In this document: positions 33,807 to 42,290 of the stretch, one piece after another
How the letters are laid out: every line of letters begins with the position of its first letter
Numbering within the stretch: the stretch's first letter is position 1
Source: G963422745 sp963422745
Lineage (GTDB): Bacteria > Actinomycetota > Acidimicrobiia > Acidimicrobiales > Aldehydirespiratoraceae
NCBI GenBank assembly: GCA_963422745.1
Contig: OY730477.1
Location: forward strand, 1,178,001 to 1,242,000
Direction: 5' to 3'
DNA length: 64,000 bases
Notes under the pieces: generated by a model
Told to the model about the DNA's origin: nothing
The model's database searches: none
What the model saw: the letters and a program-made list of their open reading frames with translations, nothing else
Position numbers and translations under genes: made by a program

Positions 33807-33946
33807 GTAGAGACGCATTCCCTGCTCGCCGCGGTCGTAGCCGAACCGGCTAGACCCTGAAACGGGCAACCTTGATGAGCCCCGCCCCACATCATCGGGA
33901 AGCTTCGCAGGATCATCAACATGACCCGCTTAACGCAGTTCTGCTG

Positions 33947-34125
33947 CCGGGAGCGAATGGGTTGAGTTCGGCATGTACGAAGACCGAGATCTCAAAGACG
34001 TTGAGTTCACTTCCGGGAGCGGATGGGTTGAGTTCGGCATGTACGAAGACCGAGATCTCAAAGACGTTGAGTTCACTTCCGGGAGCGGATGGGTTGGGTT
34101 CGGCATGTACGAAGACCGTGTGTGG
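33947..34125. repeat. 66-bp tandem repeat, 2.7 copies
   Basis: CCGGGAGCG starts units at 33947, 34013 and 34079. Each contains GTTCGGCATGTACGAAGACC and GAGATCTCAAAGACGTTGAG. The rest of the 33807-34294 gap holds no gene I can support; both strands are open through the repeat only because 66 is a multiple of three. Confidence 0.88.
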
Positions 34126-34294
34126 CGTGGCCCGAGGCTCAACATGCAATGAAGCCAAACTGGCCGAATGGGATGAAGCAAGATCGCGACTCGCACGGGT
34201 GAGAGTTCGCGGACAGCCTCAGCGCTTGAGACGCCGACAGGCGCTCGCCTGGTTCCTACGCTCAACCGTCTCCTACCGGTGGTCAACGACATCG

Positions 34295-35542
34295 CTATGG
34301 CATTGCTGCTGTTTCCACCACGAAGCAGGCGGTGGTGGCAGTGCTGCCTCCGATGTTCAAAGTCGCAGCCCGTTCGGCTCCTCGCACCTGGTAGTTGCCG
34401 GCGTTCCCGGACACCTGCTTCATGGCGTCCACCATCATCCGTGCACCCGTCGCACCCACTGGATGTCCGCCACCGATAAGGCCGCCGCTTGGATTCATTG
34501 GAATACGACCGTCGCGGAGAAGCGAGCCGTCCTCCACTGCCTGCCAACTCTCGCCCGGAGTGGTGATACCAAAGTGATCGATGGCCATGTACTGCGATGG
34601 AGTCATGCAGTCGTGGGTCTCGATTAGGTCGAGAGCCTCAACACCAGCAATACCCGCGCGGTCGAATGCATCAAGGATCGCTCGGCGGACGTGAGGCATC
34701 ACGTAGGGATCCTGCGCGGAGTGCTCGAATTTCGCGTCGATTCCGAGCCCAACAGTTCGATGTCCCCAACCCGTGATCCGAGCTCGTATCGCCGGTGCGG
34801 ACCCACCGCCGGTCCCTAGGCGCAGTCGATCTGAGACGAGCACCACGCCTGCCGCGCCATCGGTTAGTTGGGTGACGTCGTTGCGGCGTAGACGGCCGTA
34901 GACCACCGGGTTTGCGTTGTCGTCGGTGCCAAAGGAATCCGATGTCAGTTTCCAGCCACGGGTTTGGGCGTTCGGGTTGTCCTTGGCGTTGGTGAGGTTC
35001 AACTCGCTGATAGCACGAAGATGCCGATCGTCAATGCCGAACCGCCTGTCGTACTCGTCGGCGAGCCGGTCGAATGCGTACGGCCAGAAAAAGTCGATGC
35101 CATCGGTTTCGTGACCAACCCATGCAGCCGCTGCTTGTACGGCGGCGGCTTCTGCGCTCGGCAGGTTCTTTTCCTGTTCGACTCCGAGAACCAACACACA
35201 GTCGTAGCGACCTGCTTCTATTTCCGCCATTGCTGCCAACACGGCCATTGACGCAGAAGCGCAGGCTGCCTCATGGCGCACGGACGGAATTCCCCACAAC
35301 TCATCAACGACCGTGGCTGGCATAGCGCCCAAGTGACCTTGACCATTGTAGAGCTGGCCGAAGGCGTTGCCGACATGGATGCTCTCGATGCTTTCTGGGC
35401 CGATACCAGCGTTGGTGAGGGTTCCTTCGATCACCTCCTTTACGAGATCGGCGACGTCACGATCCTCTCTTGCGATGTTGCGAGTGAAATCGGTCTGAAA
35501 TCCTCCGAGGATGCCGACTGAACTGTTAGTGGAGTTATTCAT
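34295..35542 (-). CDS. SCP2-type thiolase (lipid-transfer-protein-like acetyl-CoA acetyltransferase)
   Basis: 415 residues from ATG 35542, chosen because GGAG lies 6 nt upstream and family homology starts at SVGILGGFQTDF. The frame is open further upstream only through a tandem repeat. The nucleophile Cys94 is in HEAACASAS. The NEAF motif of classical thiolases is replaced by ETHDCMT, as in SCP-x-type thiolases (HDCF). GGLIGGGHPVGATGARM is the C-terminal active-site loop. In this family it acts on branched or sterol/bile-acid side-chain 3-ketoacyl-CoAs, or remains unassigned. No partner DUF35/OB-fold gene is adjacent. Confidence 0.88.
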   Translation of the reverse strand: MNNSTNSSVGILGGFQTDFTRNIAREDRDVADLVKEVIEGTLTNAGIGPESIESIHVGNAFGQLYNGQGHLGAMPATVVDELWGIPSVRHEAACASASMAVLAAMAEIEAGRYDCVLVLGVEQEKNLPSAEAAAVQAAAAWVGHETDGIDFFWPYAFDRLADEYDRRFGIDDRHLRAISELNLTNAKDNPNAQTRGWKLTSDSFGTDDNANPVVYGRLRRNDVTQLTDGAAGVVLVSDRLRLGTGGGSAPAIRARITGWGHRTVGLGIDAKFEHSAQDPYVMPHVRRAILDAFDRAGIAGVEALDLIETHDCMTPSQYMAIDHFGITTPGESWQAVEDGSLLRDGRIPMNPSGGLIGGGHPVGATGARMMVDAMKQVSGNAGNYQVRGAERAATLNIGGSTATTACFVVETAAMP

Positions 35543-35554
35543 GGGTGCTCCGGT

Positions 35555-35818
35555 TGTTCGACAATTGCTGGGCCAAGTTTGAGTTGGGCCTTGCGCGTTG
35601 TCTTGGTCAATTTTGGGTTGCTCGACGGACTGCACCACCCGCAGAGACTGCAGTTGAGGATCGGCAAGCGTTTTGCGAAACCATTTGTTCGAATTACAGG
35701 GGCCAAGTTTGAGTTGGGCCTTGCGCGTTGTCTTGGTCAATTTTGGGTTGCTCGACGGACTGCACCACCCGCAGAGACTGCAGTTGAGGATCGGCAAGCG
35801 TTTTGCGAAACCATGCAT
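35555..35818. repeat. 130-bp duplication upstream of the SCP2-type thiolase
   Basis: GGCCAAGTTTGAGTTGGGCC starts copies at 35571 and 35701. Both run through ATCGGCAAGCGTTTTGCGAA, and the unit also includes the TTGTTCGA..ATT stretch next to the thiolase Shine-Dalgarno region. The copies are almost identical. The unit therefore lies where the thiolase promoter should be, so promoter sequence may be doubled. Confidence 0.88.
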
Positions 35819-35836
35819 TGATCACGCAAAGATCAT

Positions 35837-36050
35837 TGTGGCCCACAGGCAACCGCAGCGCTAGATGGACTGTTGAGAAACTAGGGCGTGATGGCAGTGT
35901 TGTTGTAACACATTGCTGTCGTTTTGTCTTGGTTGGTTCCATGGGCCACAGGCAACCGTCGCGCTAGATGCACCGTTGAGAAACTCCGGCGTGATGGCAT
36001 TGTTGTCGTAACACACTGCTGTGGTTTGTCTTGGTTGGTTCCATGGGCCA
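35837..36050. repeat. About 103-bp duplication leading into the carotenoid oxygenase start
   Basis: TGGSCCACAGGCAACCG (S = G or C) starts copies at about 35837 and 35942. Both end in CTTGGTTGGTTCCA. A third unit begins at 36045 (TGGGCCACAG), but there it is the first codons of the carotenoid oxygenase (ATGGGCCACAGT). The repeat unit therefore carries the gene start itself, decayed in the upstream copies. Confidence 0.85.
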
Positions 36051-37536
36051 CAGTGAGGCGGTGCAGGTACGGATACATGAAACTTTCGAGTCGGCTCTAC
36101 CGCCCGGTGATGATCACCCGTACCGCAGCGGCATCTGGCGTCCCCAACACGTCGAGTACGATGCCTGGAACCTAGACGTCGTCGGGCGAATCCCAGACGA
36201 TCTGAGCGGCGTTTACCTTCGCAACACCGAGAATCCGTTGTTCGAGCCGATCGGTCGCTATCACCCCTTTGACGGGGATGGGATGCTCCACTCGATTGCC
36301 TTCGACAACGGCGAAGCACGTTACGCCAACCGGTTCGTGCGCACGGAAGCCTTCGCAACAGAGCAGCAAGCCCGGCGGAGCCTGTGGGCGGGCATAACCG
36401 AGCACCCTTCTGTGGCTGTTGCGAACGAAGGTTGGGGCGCTCGGTCGATGATGAAGGACAACGCGTCTACCGATGTGATCGTCCATCGGGGGACCGCCTT
36501 GGCAAGCTTTTATCAGTGCGGTGAACTGTACAGGCTTGACCCGTTCACCCTTGAGACGCTCGGCGTCACGCGCTGGGATGGCTGGTTCCCGAACGAAGGC
36601 GTGTCAGCGCATCCTCGTGTCGACGAGAGCACCGGCGAATTGATGTTCTTCAACTATGGAATCGAACCGCCCTACATGCATTACGGCGTTGTCAACGCTG
36701 ATGGTCGACTCACCGACTACATTGACGTTGCACTACCCGGTCCTCGCCTACCGCACGACATGATGTTTACCGAGAGCTGGTCGATCCTGAACGACCTGCC
36801 GTTGTTCTGGGAACCTGAGGCCCTGGCTCAAGGGTTTTTTTCCAATGTGTTCCGTCGTGATCTCCCGAGCAGGTTCGCCCTTGTGCCGCGTCACGGGACC
36901 AGCGACGACATTCGCTGGTTTGAAGCCGATCCCACCTTTGTGTTGCATTGGGCCAACGCCTACGAAGACGGCGACGAGGTGGTGCTTGACGGGTTCTTCC
37001 AGCACAACCCGACCGCCCGGAGAACAGCCCGAGCTGTTGACGCTGATCCCCGTCAAAAGGGCTTCGAGACTCTCGATATGAACGTATTGGAGGCTCGGCT
37101 GCATCGCTGGCGCTTCAATCTTGTGACAGGCGAGACCCGCGAGGAGTCCCTATGGGACCGCTGCACAGAGTTTCCGATGATCAACGGTCGGCATTGGGGC
37201 AGGCCATATCGATACTGTTACGCAGCTCAATGTGCTCACGGACTGTTTGCGTTCGATGGTGTGGTGAAACACGATTTGGCTGATGGAAACTCCGAGCTGT
37301 GGGAGGCACCCGAGGGGACGTTCTTGAGCGAGACCGTGGTGGCCCCCCGCACCGGCTCGACCGGCGAGGACGACGCCTACCTAATCACGTTTTCCTCTGA
37401 TTTGGTCAACGACGTCTCACATTGTGAGATATTCGATGCGGCCGATCTGATCTCTGGGCCTGTGGCTAGGGTGCGTCTGCCCGAACGCGTATGTTCAGGC
37501 ACGCACGCCACTTGGGCACCTGGTGTTGTGTCTTGA
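36043..37536 (+). CDS. Carotenoid cleavage oxygenase (RPE65/CCD family)
   Basis: 497 residues. The family oxidatively cleaves a carbon-carbon double bond of carotenoids, apocarotenoids or stilbenes using Fe(II) held by four histidines. Candidate ligands are all present in the right order: His190 (SAHPRVDE), His238 (LPHDMMFTE), His302 (LHWANAYED) and His488 (GTHATWAP). The N-terminal signature PDDLSGVYLRNTENPLFEP and FDGDGMLHSI is typical. ATG 36043 is preferred over an upstream TTG at 36031 because the repeat boundary and homology fit it; there is no clear Shine-Dalgarno sequence. Soluble or membrane-associated cytoplasmic enzyme. Substrate unknown. Confidence 0.92.
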   Translation: MGHSEAVQVRIHETFESALPPGDDHPYRSGIWRPQHVEYDAWNLDVVGRIPDDLSGVYLRNTENPLFEPIGRYHPFDGDGMLHSIAFDNGEARYANRFVRTEAFATEQQARRSLWAGITEHPSVAVANEGWGARSMMKDNASTDVIVHRGTALASFYQCGELYRLDPFTLETLGVTRWDGWFPNEGVSAHPRVDESTGELMFFNYGIEPPYMHYGVVNADGRLTDYIDVALPGPRLPHDMMFTESWSILNDLPLFWEPEALAQGFFSNVFRRDLPSRFALVPRHGTSDDIRWFEADPTFVLHWANAYEDGDEVVLDGFFQHNPTARRTARAVDADPRQKGFETLDMNVLEARLHRWRFNLVTGETREESLWDRCTEFPMINGRHWGRPYRYCYAAQCAHGLFAFDGVVKHDLADGNSELWEAPEGTFLSETVVAPRTGSTGEDDAYLITFSSDLVNDVSHCEIFDAADLISGPVARVRLPERVCSGTHATWAPGVVS

Positions 37537-37552
37537 TGATGGCGTATCTGCG

Positions 37553-37790
37553 TGATGGTGTAGTAGATGCCATTTGGGTTCCGGCCGAGGTGTCTTGTCG
37601 AGCGAGCGTTCCCGAGCGCGATGGTGTAGTACGCGATGGTGTAGTAGATGTGGGCACCGGCCGGGGGGTCTCGCTGAGCGAGCGTTCCCGAGCGTGATGG
37701 TGTAGTAGATGTGGGCACCGGCCGGGGGGTCTCGCTGAGCGAGCGTTCCCGAGCGTGATGGTGTAGTAGATGTGGGCACCGGCCGGGGTG
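37553..37790. repeat. 61-bp tandem repeat, about four copies
   Basis: GATGGTGTAGTAGATGTGGG starts at 37635, 37696 and 37757. A diverged earlier copy from about 37553 has TTCCGGCCGAGGTGTCTTG in place of the central part. GAGCGAGCGTTCCCGAGCG is common to all. The unit contains CTCGCTGAGCGAG, a short inverted repeat. Bases 37797-37942 after it can be read as LFEGVVDPSVEAAELLCRG and onward, but show no start and I do not call a gene. Confidence 0.88.
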
Positions 37791-37924
37791 GTCTTGGCAG
37801 ATACTGCCGCTGCTGTTTGAGGGTGTTGTCGATCCGTCGGTTGAAGCGGCCGAACTCTTGTGCCGCGGTTATGTCACAGCCGCAGCGGACGTCCTGACCG
37901 GTCTCGGCAACCTGGGTTGGCTGG

Positions 37925-38812
37925 CTATGCGCGATCGGTGAGCCAACCGGCGAGAGCTGCGCCAATCTCGTGAGGGGAGTCCTCCTGCAGGAAATGGTTG
38001 CCAGCAACTACGACCTCGGTCTGGTTGGGCCACGCCCTGCAGAACTCCAGCTGCGCTCCGTTGAGAATCGCTCCCGGGTCGGCACGAACCAACAGTTTCG
38101 GTACGTCCGACGTGGAGAGCCAGTTGGCGTAACTGTTAACGATCTCGGTGACATCCGCGGGTTCGCCCTCGATGGGGATCTGCCTTGGCCAAGTGAGTGT
38201 CGGACGGCGGTGACGGGGTTCAACGAAGGGACGGCGGTATTCGTCGTGTTCGGCGGATGTCAAATCCCGCAGAATAGATGCTGGCAACACCGCTTCCACG
38301 AACAGGTTCTTGTCGATCACCATCTCCTCGCCGGCCGGTGAACGAAACCCTCGGAATATTCCGGCGGCCGCTTTGGGCCATTCGTTCCAGGTGACGGGCC
38401 TCACAATTGCTTCCATGTAGCAAATACCAGCGATGCGATCCTGGTGACGGTTCGCCCAGTCGAAACCCAGGGCGGAACCCCAATCGTGAACGACGAAGGT
38501 CACCCGGTCGCCCAGATCGAGTACATTTAGAAGGCCGTCGAGATACTCCCGGTGCTGCACGAAGGTGTAGGAATCCGGGCCAGTGTCGTCAAGTTTCTCA
38601 GAGTCTCCCTGACCGATCAGATCCACGACCAAGCAGCGGCCCAGATGCTCAACATGGCCCACGATGTTGCGCCACAGATACGACGACGTCGGATTGCCGT
38701 GCAGGAACACAATCGCGTCGCCGGTGCCTCGTTCGTGGTAGGCCATCCGTTTTGTGCCGACGGTTGCGTAAGACTTGTCGAGTGGTGTTGGATCGATCGC
38801 CGTGTCGCTCAT
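37925..38812 (-). CDS. Haloalkane dehalogenase (HLD-II, LinB/DhaA-like)
   Basis: 295 residues, alpha/beta-hydrolase fold. It hydrolyses a carbon-halogen bond to alcohol and halide. The catalytic set matches LinB-type enzymes almost residue for residue: nucleophile Asp110 in VHDWGS, halide-binding Trp111 and Asn40 (LHGNPTSSYLWRN), acid Glu134 (YMEAIVRP), base His273 (GNHFLQED). The start is taken at MSDT (38812). A longer frame to 38863 would add 17 residues that are not family-like. Neither start has a convincing Shine-Dalgarno sequence. It stands alone between two repeat-filled gaps. Substrate range cannot be predicted. Confidence 0.92.
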   Translation of the reverse strand: MSDTAIDPTPLDKSYATVGTKRMAYHERGTGDAIVFLHGNPTSSYLWRNIVGHVEHLGRCLVVDLIGQGDSEKLDDTGPDSYTFVQHREYLDGLLNVLDLGDRVTFVVHDWGSALGFDWANRHQDRIAGICYMEAIVRPVTWNEWPKAAAGIFRGFRSPAGEEMVIDKNLFVEAVLPASILRDLTSAEHDEYRRPFVEPRHRRPTLTWPRQIPIEGEPADVTEIVNSYANWLSTSDVPKLLVRADPGAILNGAQLEFCRAWPNQTEVVVAGNHFLQEDSPHEIGAALAGWLTDRA

Positions 38813-38992
38813 GTTGGAAATACTTGCAGCACAGTTCCCAACCTCGGAAATCCTCAGATTCACCCCACCGGCTCGCGCCCGGCTTGCTAGCGCCTTACAG
38901 CTACGATCAAGGTTGCCTTGATCATGTGAAATCTTGACCAGGTAAAGTCGGGCACAGATACTGGTTGCGTACCTACTGCGGCCCCTAGCCGG

Positions 38993-39355
38993 GTGTGTTG
39001 GTCCGATAACGGTGTGACGGTCTACGTGGTGTGGTGACGAAGGCGAGCGGTGGGTGGGTGTGTTGGTCCGATAACGGTGTGACGGTCTACGTGGTGTGGT
39101 GACGAAGGCGAGCGGTGGGTGGGTGTGTTGGTCCGATAACGGTGTGATTGTCTACGTGGTGTGGTGACGAAGGCGAGCGGTGGGTGGGTGTGTTGGTCCG
39201 ATAACGGTGTGATTGTCTACGTGGTGTGGTGACGAAGGCGAGCGGTGGGTGGGTGTGTTGGTCCGAAAACGGTGTGATTGTCTACGTGGTGTGGTGACGA
39301 AGGCGAGCGGTGGGTGGGTGTGTTGGTCCGAAAACAGTGTGACGGTCCACGAGCG
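38993..39355. repeat. 65-bp tandem repeat, six copies (last partial)
   Basis: GTGTGTTGGTCCGAWAACRG starts at 38993, 39058, 39123, 39188, 39253 and 39318, exactly 65 bp apart. Units differ by single bases (ATAACGG to AAAACGG, GACGG to GATTG), with neighbouring units most alike. The last unit diverges after 32 bases and the next gene starts 19 bp later. There are no spacers, so this is not a CRISPR array. Confidence 0.93.
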
Positions 39356-39373
39356 CTGCTAGACCAACCCCAT

Positions 39374-40168
39374 ATGAAAACAATTCGCCGACAGTTCGAA
39401 GACGGTGACCGCACGATCGGGGGGTGGTTGATGATCCCGGCCACTCTTTCGGCTGAGGCCATGGCACGTGCAGGGTTTGACTATGTTTGTGTTGATACTC
39501 AGCACGGCAACATTGACTATCAGATGGCTGTAGAGATGATTCGGGCGATTGACCATGGTGGGTGCTGCCCGTTGGTGCGTGTGCCGTGGAATGAACCGGG
39601 AATCATCGGAAAGATGCTCGATGGTGGAGCCCACGGTGTGATCATCCCCATGGTCAACTCAGTGTCGGAGGCCGTGGCTGCGGTGCAGGCCTGTCGCTAC
39701 GCACCCCTAGGTTCTCGGTCCTCTGGGCCTACGGTCGTCCGGCACCGTCACGACGATTACCACGCCTGGGCCAACGACAATGTGGCCTGTATCCCGATGA
39801 TCGAAACCCGCCAGGCCGTTGATTCAATCGACGAGATCCTGGCTGTGGAGGGAATCGACGCCGTTTATATCGGGCCAGCCGATCTGTCCTTGACGCTTGG
39901 TCTTCCGCCGGCCAACAACGACGGAACTCCGGCCTTCGATGAGGCCTATGCCCGTGTGGTTGAGGCATGCGATCGTGCAGGGGTTGTCGCAGGATGTCAT
40001 GCCACCGGTGCCTTGGTTCCTCGCCGTTTCGAGCAGGGCTTCGGAATGGTGACCGCAACTGCTGACCTGCTAGCCATGGGGATGGGTGCCGCCTCCGAAC
40101 TCGCCTTGGCCCGTAACGATTCCGGCGATGGTCAATTGGCCGCCCCAACCTCCGGCGGTCTGTACTAG
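39374..40168 (+). CDS. HpcH/HpaI-family aldolase
   Basis: 264 residues, class II pyruvate aldolase family. It splits 4-hydroxy-2-oxo acids into pyruvate (or oxaloacetate) and an aldehyde using a divalent metal. Motifs seen: DTQHGNIDY (catalytic His and Gln region), RVPWNEP, HGVIIPMV, IPMIET and IGPADLSLTLG. It starts at ATG 39374; an open frame further upstream runs only through the repeat. With the HpaE-like aldehyde dehydrogenase and FAH-family protein that follow on the other strand, it looks like part of the lower homoprotocatechuate-type meta-cleavage route. No HpaD-type dioxygenase stands next to it. Confidence 0.9.
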   Translation: MKTIRRQFEDGDRTIGGWLMIPATLSAEAMARAGFDYVCVDTQHGNIDYQMAVEMIRAIDHGGCCPLVRVPWNEPGIIGKMLDGGAHGVIIPMVNSVSEAVAAVQACRYAPLGSRSSGPTVVRHRHDDYHAWANDNVACIPMIETRQAVDSIDEILAVEGIDAVYIGPADLSLTLGLPPANNDGTPAFDEAYARVVEACDRAGVVAGCHATGALVPRRFEQGFGMVTATADLLAMGMGAASELALARNDSGDGQLAAPTSGGLY

Positions 40169-40440
40169 CAACGCCAGTGGCGTGCGCTCAGCTGAAGTAA
40201 GTCGGCTGGCTGTGCCCCAAACTCCGTTGGCCTCTACCAGCAGCGCAACAACCAACCCAGAACGCAACCAGTTCCTGTGGGCTCGTCGCACGAGGCTGAG
40301 CGGTGCCGTGTCACTGTCGGCGAAGTCGATTCGGAGATTCGAATGCGACGATTCCACTCGGCTTGGTAGCTGTGGATTCTATGTGAGACGAAAGGCTAGG
40401 TGTGCGCTCCTGAGGGCCGGTTCGCTTCATTGCGTGATGG

Positions 40441-40739
40441 GGTGAATCCGCAATGGGGCGTTTGGGGTTCTTGGTGGGGTGACTAGTTCACTTGCGATGA
40501 TGAGGTGAATCCGCAATGGGGCGTTTGGGGTTCTTGGTGGGGTGACTAGTTCACTTGCGATGATGGGGTGAATCCGCAATGGGGCGTTTGGGGTTCTTGG
40601 TGGGGTGACTAGTTCACTTGCGATGATGGGGTGAATCCGCAGCGGGACGTTTGGGGGCCTTCGGTGGGAGGATCATTAGTGGCAGGGTGAGAACCCCAGA
40701 TCCGCGACGGAGCGATTCGGGGCTTTCGGTGGGGTTGGC
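40441..40739. repeat. 63-bp tandem repeat, about four copies plus diverged end
   Basis: GGTGAATCCGCAATGGGGCG (fourth copy CAGCGGGACG) starts at 40441, 40504, 40567 and 40630. The last units diverge (GATCCGCGACGGAGCGATTC) and end at the stop codon of the aldehyde dehydrogenase (40740). Bases 40169-40440 between the aldolase and the repeat hold nothing I recognise. Confidence 0.9.
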
Positions 40740-42218
40740 TTACGGTCCCGTCGAGTCGTTGAGGATCATGACGGTCTTCAGGTCCGAATGAAAGTCGAGT
40801 GCGTAGTCTCCGCCCTCACGCCCGATTCCCGAATTCTTGCAACCCCCGAAAGGTGCTGTGAGATCACGCACAAGGAAGGTGTTGACCCATACAAGCCCTG
40901 CCCGGATGGCCCGGCCCATGCGCTGAGCCCTATCGGCGGAGCTGGTGTAGACGATGGCGCTGAGCCCGTAGGGCGTCGAGTTTGCCAACTCGACTGCTTC
41001 GGCCTCGTCGGTGAACGTCTGAAACGTAAGCACCGGGCCGAAAATCTCGTTCTGTACAACCTCGCTGTCGTTCGACCTCGGCTCGATCAGGGTCGGTTCG
41101 TAATGCAACGACCCCTCAACGGGTCGGCCGCCCCTGAGGGTCGTGTCGCCAGCGGCCTGTGCGCGTTGCACGAATCCGTGAACACGGTCGCGCTGCACCG
41201 GATGCGCCATCGGTGCGATGTCGGTGCTGGGATCGCGGGGGTCGCCCAATACGAGGGCGTCCACCTGGGCGTGGAACCGCTCAAGAAACGAAGCTCGGAC
41301 CGATTCTTGTACCAACAGGCGTGTTCCGGCCAGACAAACCTGGCCGGAATCGTCGAATTGCCAAGCCGCCTTGGTCGCAGCGGCGTCCAGGTCGCAGTCG
41401 GCAAACACGAGCAAGGGACCCTTGCCGCCTAGTTCAGCGGTGAAGGGTACGATGTTGGCTGCAGCGCAGCGCCCGATGTGACGTGCCGTCGCTACCGAAC
41501 CGGTGAAGCTGATGCGTCGCAGTCGGGGATCGCCAACGAGGGCGGCCCCGACTTCTGAACCGATGCCCTGAACAAGGTTGTACGCACCCGCTGGGATGCC
41601 AGCCTCGACCGCGAGCTCCGCCAGAAGCGCTGCTGACAACGGCGACCACTCCGCTGGTTTGTGGATCACGGAATTGCCCGCAGCCAACGCCGGTGCCAAC
41701 TTCCATGTCGACAACATGAACGGCGCATTCCACGGTGTGATCACCGCGGTGGGTCCTGCAGGCATGCGCAGGACCTGGTTGTCCATGTCCTTGGCTGCCC
41801 AGCGACGTTCGCTATGGGCGACGGCCAAGTCTGCGTACAGGCGAAAGTTGGTGGCCCCCCTACCCACCAAACGCTGCTTCATGGACTCGCGTAGGAACCC
41901 CATGTCGAGGCATTCGACGTGAGCAATCTCGGCGTTGTTGGCATCGATCAGGTCAGCGAGGCGGTGCAGGACCTCGGCCCGATCGCCCGGCTCGTAGCGA
42001 CTCCAAGTCTCGAACCCCGAAACGGCGGCGTCCACCGCTGCGCGTGCCGTGGTTGCGTCGCCGCGGGCGATTTCGGCAAGAACCATGTTGTCCCAGTCCA
42101 ACGGCGAACGGTTCTCGAATGTGGCCTGCGAAGCTGTCCACACTCCTGCGATCAGATGCGCAGTGGGCACCGATACTCCGCTGACGTCTGCCCGGCTGTT
42201 GATAGGTGTAGGGGTCAT
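40740..42218 (-). CDS. Aldehyde dehydrogenase (HpaE/BetB-like)
   Basis: 492 residues, full-length NAD(P)-dependent aldehyde dehydrogenase that oxidises an aldehyde to its acid. Asn164 (ITPWNAPF), general base Glu262 (ELGGKGPLLVF), nucleophile Cys295 (GQVCLAG) and the NEIFGPV and PFGGCKNSGIGREGG motifs are present. A group close to 5-carboxymethyl-2-hydroxymuconate semialdehyde dehydrogenases is likely from context (FAH-family gene 49 bp upstream on the same strand, HpcH aldolase nearby), but a general aldehyde dehydrogenase cannot be excluded. It is probably the second gene of a two-gene operon with the FAH-family gene. Confidence 0.9.
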   Translation of the reverse strand: MTPTPINSRADVSGVSVPTAHLIAGVWTASQATFENRSPLDWDNMVLAEIARGDATTARAAVDAAVSGFETWSRYEPGDRAEVLHRLADLIDANNAEIAHVECLDMGFLRESMKQRLVGRGATNFRLYADLAVAHSERRWAAKDMDNQVLRMPAGPTAVITPWNAPFMLSTWKLAPALAAGNSVIHKPAEWSPLSAALLAELAVEAGIPAGAYNLVQGIGSEVGAALVGDPRLRRISFTGSVATARHIGRCAAANIVPFTAELGGKGPLLVFADCDLDAAATKAAWQFDDSGQVCLAGTRLLVQESVRASFLERFHAQVDALVLGDPRDPSTDIAPMAHPVQRDRVHGFVQRAQAAGDTTLRGGRPVEGSLHYEPTLIEPRSNDSEVVQNEIFGPVLTFQTFTDEAEAVELANSTPYGLSAIVYTSSADRAQRMGRAIRAGLVWVNTFLVRDLTAPFGGCKNSGIGREGGDYALDFHSDLKTVMILNDSTGP

Positions 42219-42260
42219 TGTTGACCGGCCTTTGCAGTATCAGCCATCGCCATCATCGAG

Positions 42261-42290
42261 GGTGCTGTCATTCATCCAGGGTGCTGTCAT
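42261..42290. repeat. 19-bp duplication around the FAH-family stop codon
   Basis: GGTGCTGTCAT occurs at 42261 and 42280. It is read on the minus strand as the last codons of the FAH-family protein (DSTLDE and stop), then repeated just after the stop. Confidence 0.75.

Noticed and set aside
33872..34627. 251-codon plus-strand frame across the 66-bp repeat into the SCP2-type thiolase
   Set aside because: It runs antisense into a well-supported gene and owes its length to the repeat period. The composition is not protein-like.
35543..35818. Extended N-terminus of the SCP2-type thiolase
   Set aside because: The 92 extra codons are the 130-bp repeat. A Shine-Dalgarno sequence and family homology both support the start at 35542.
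37797..37942. Possible protein end (reads LFEGVVDPSVEAAELLCRG and onward)
   Set aside because: The composition looks protein-like, but it has no start, is bounded by repeats and overlaps the haloalkane dehalogenase end. Could be a relic; not enough to call.
38993..39355. Possible CRISPR array
   Set aside because: Units follow each other head to tail with no unique spacers, and no cas genes are near. It is a plain tandem repeat.
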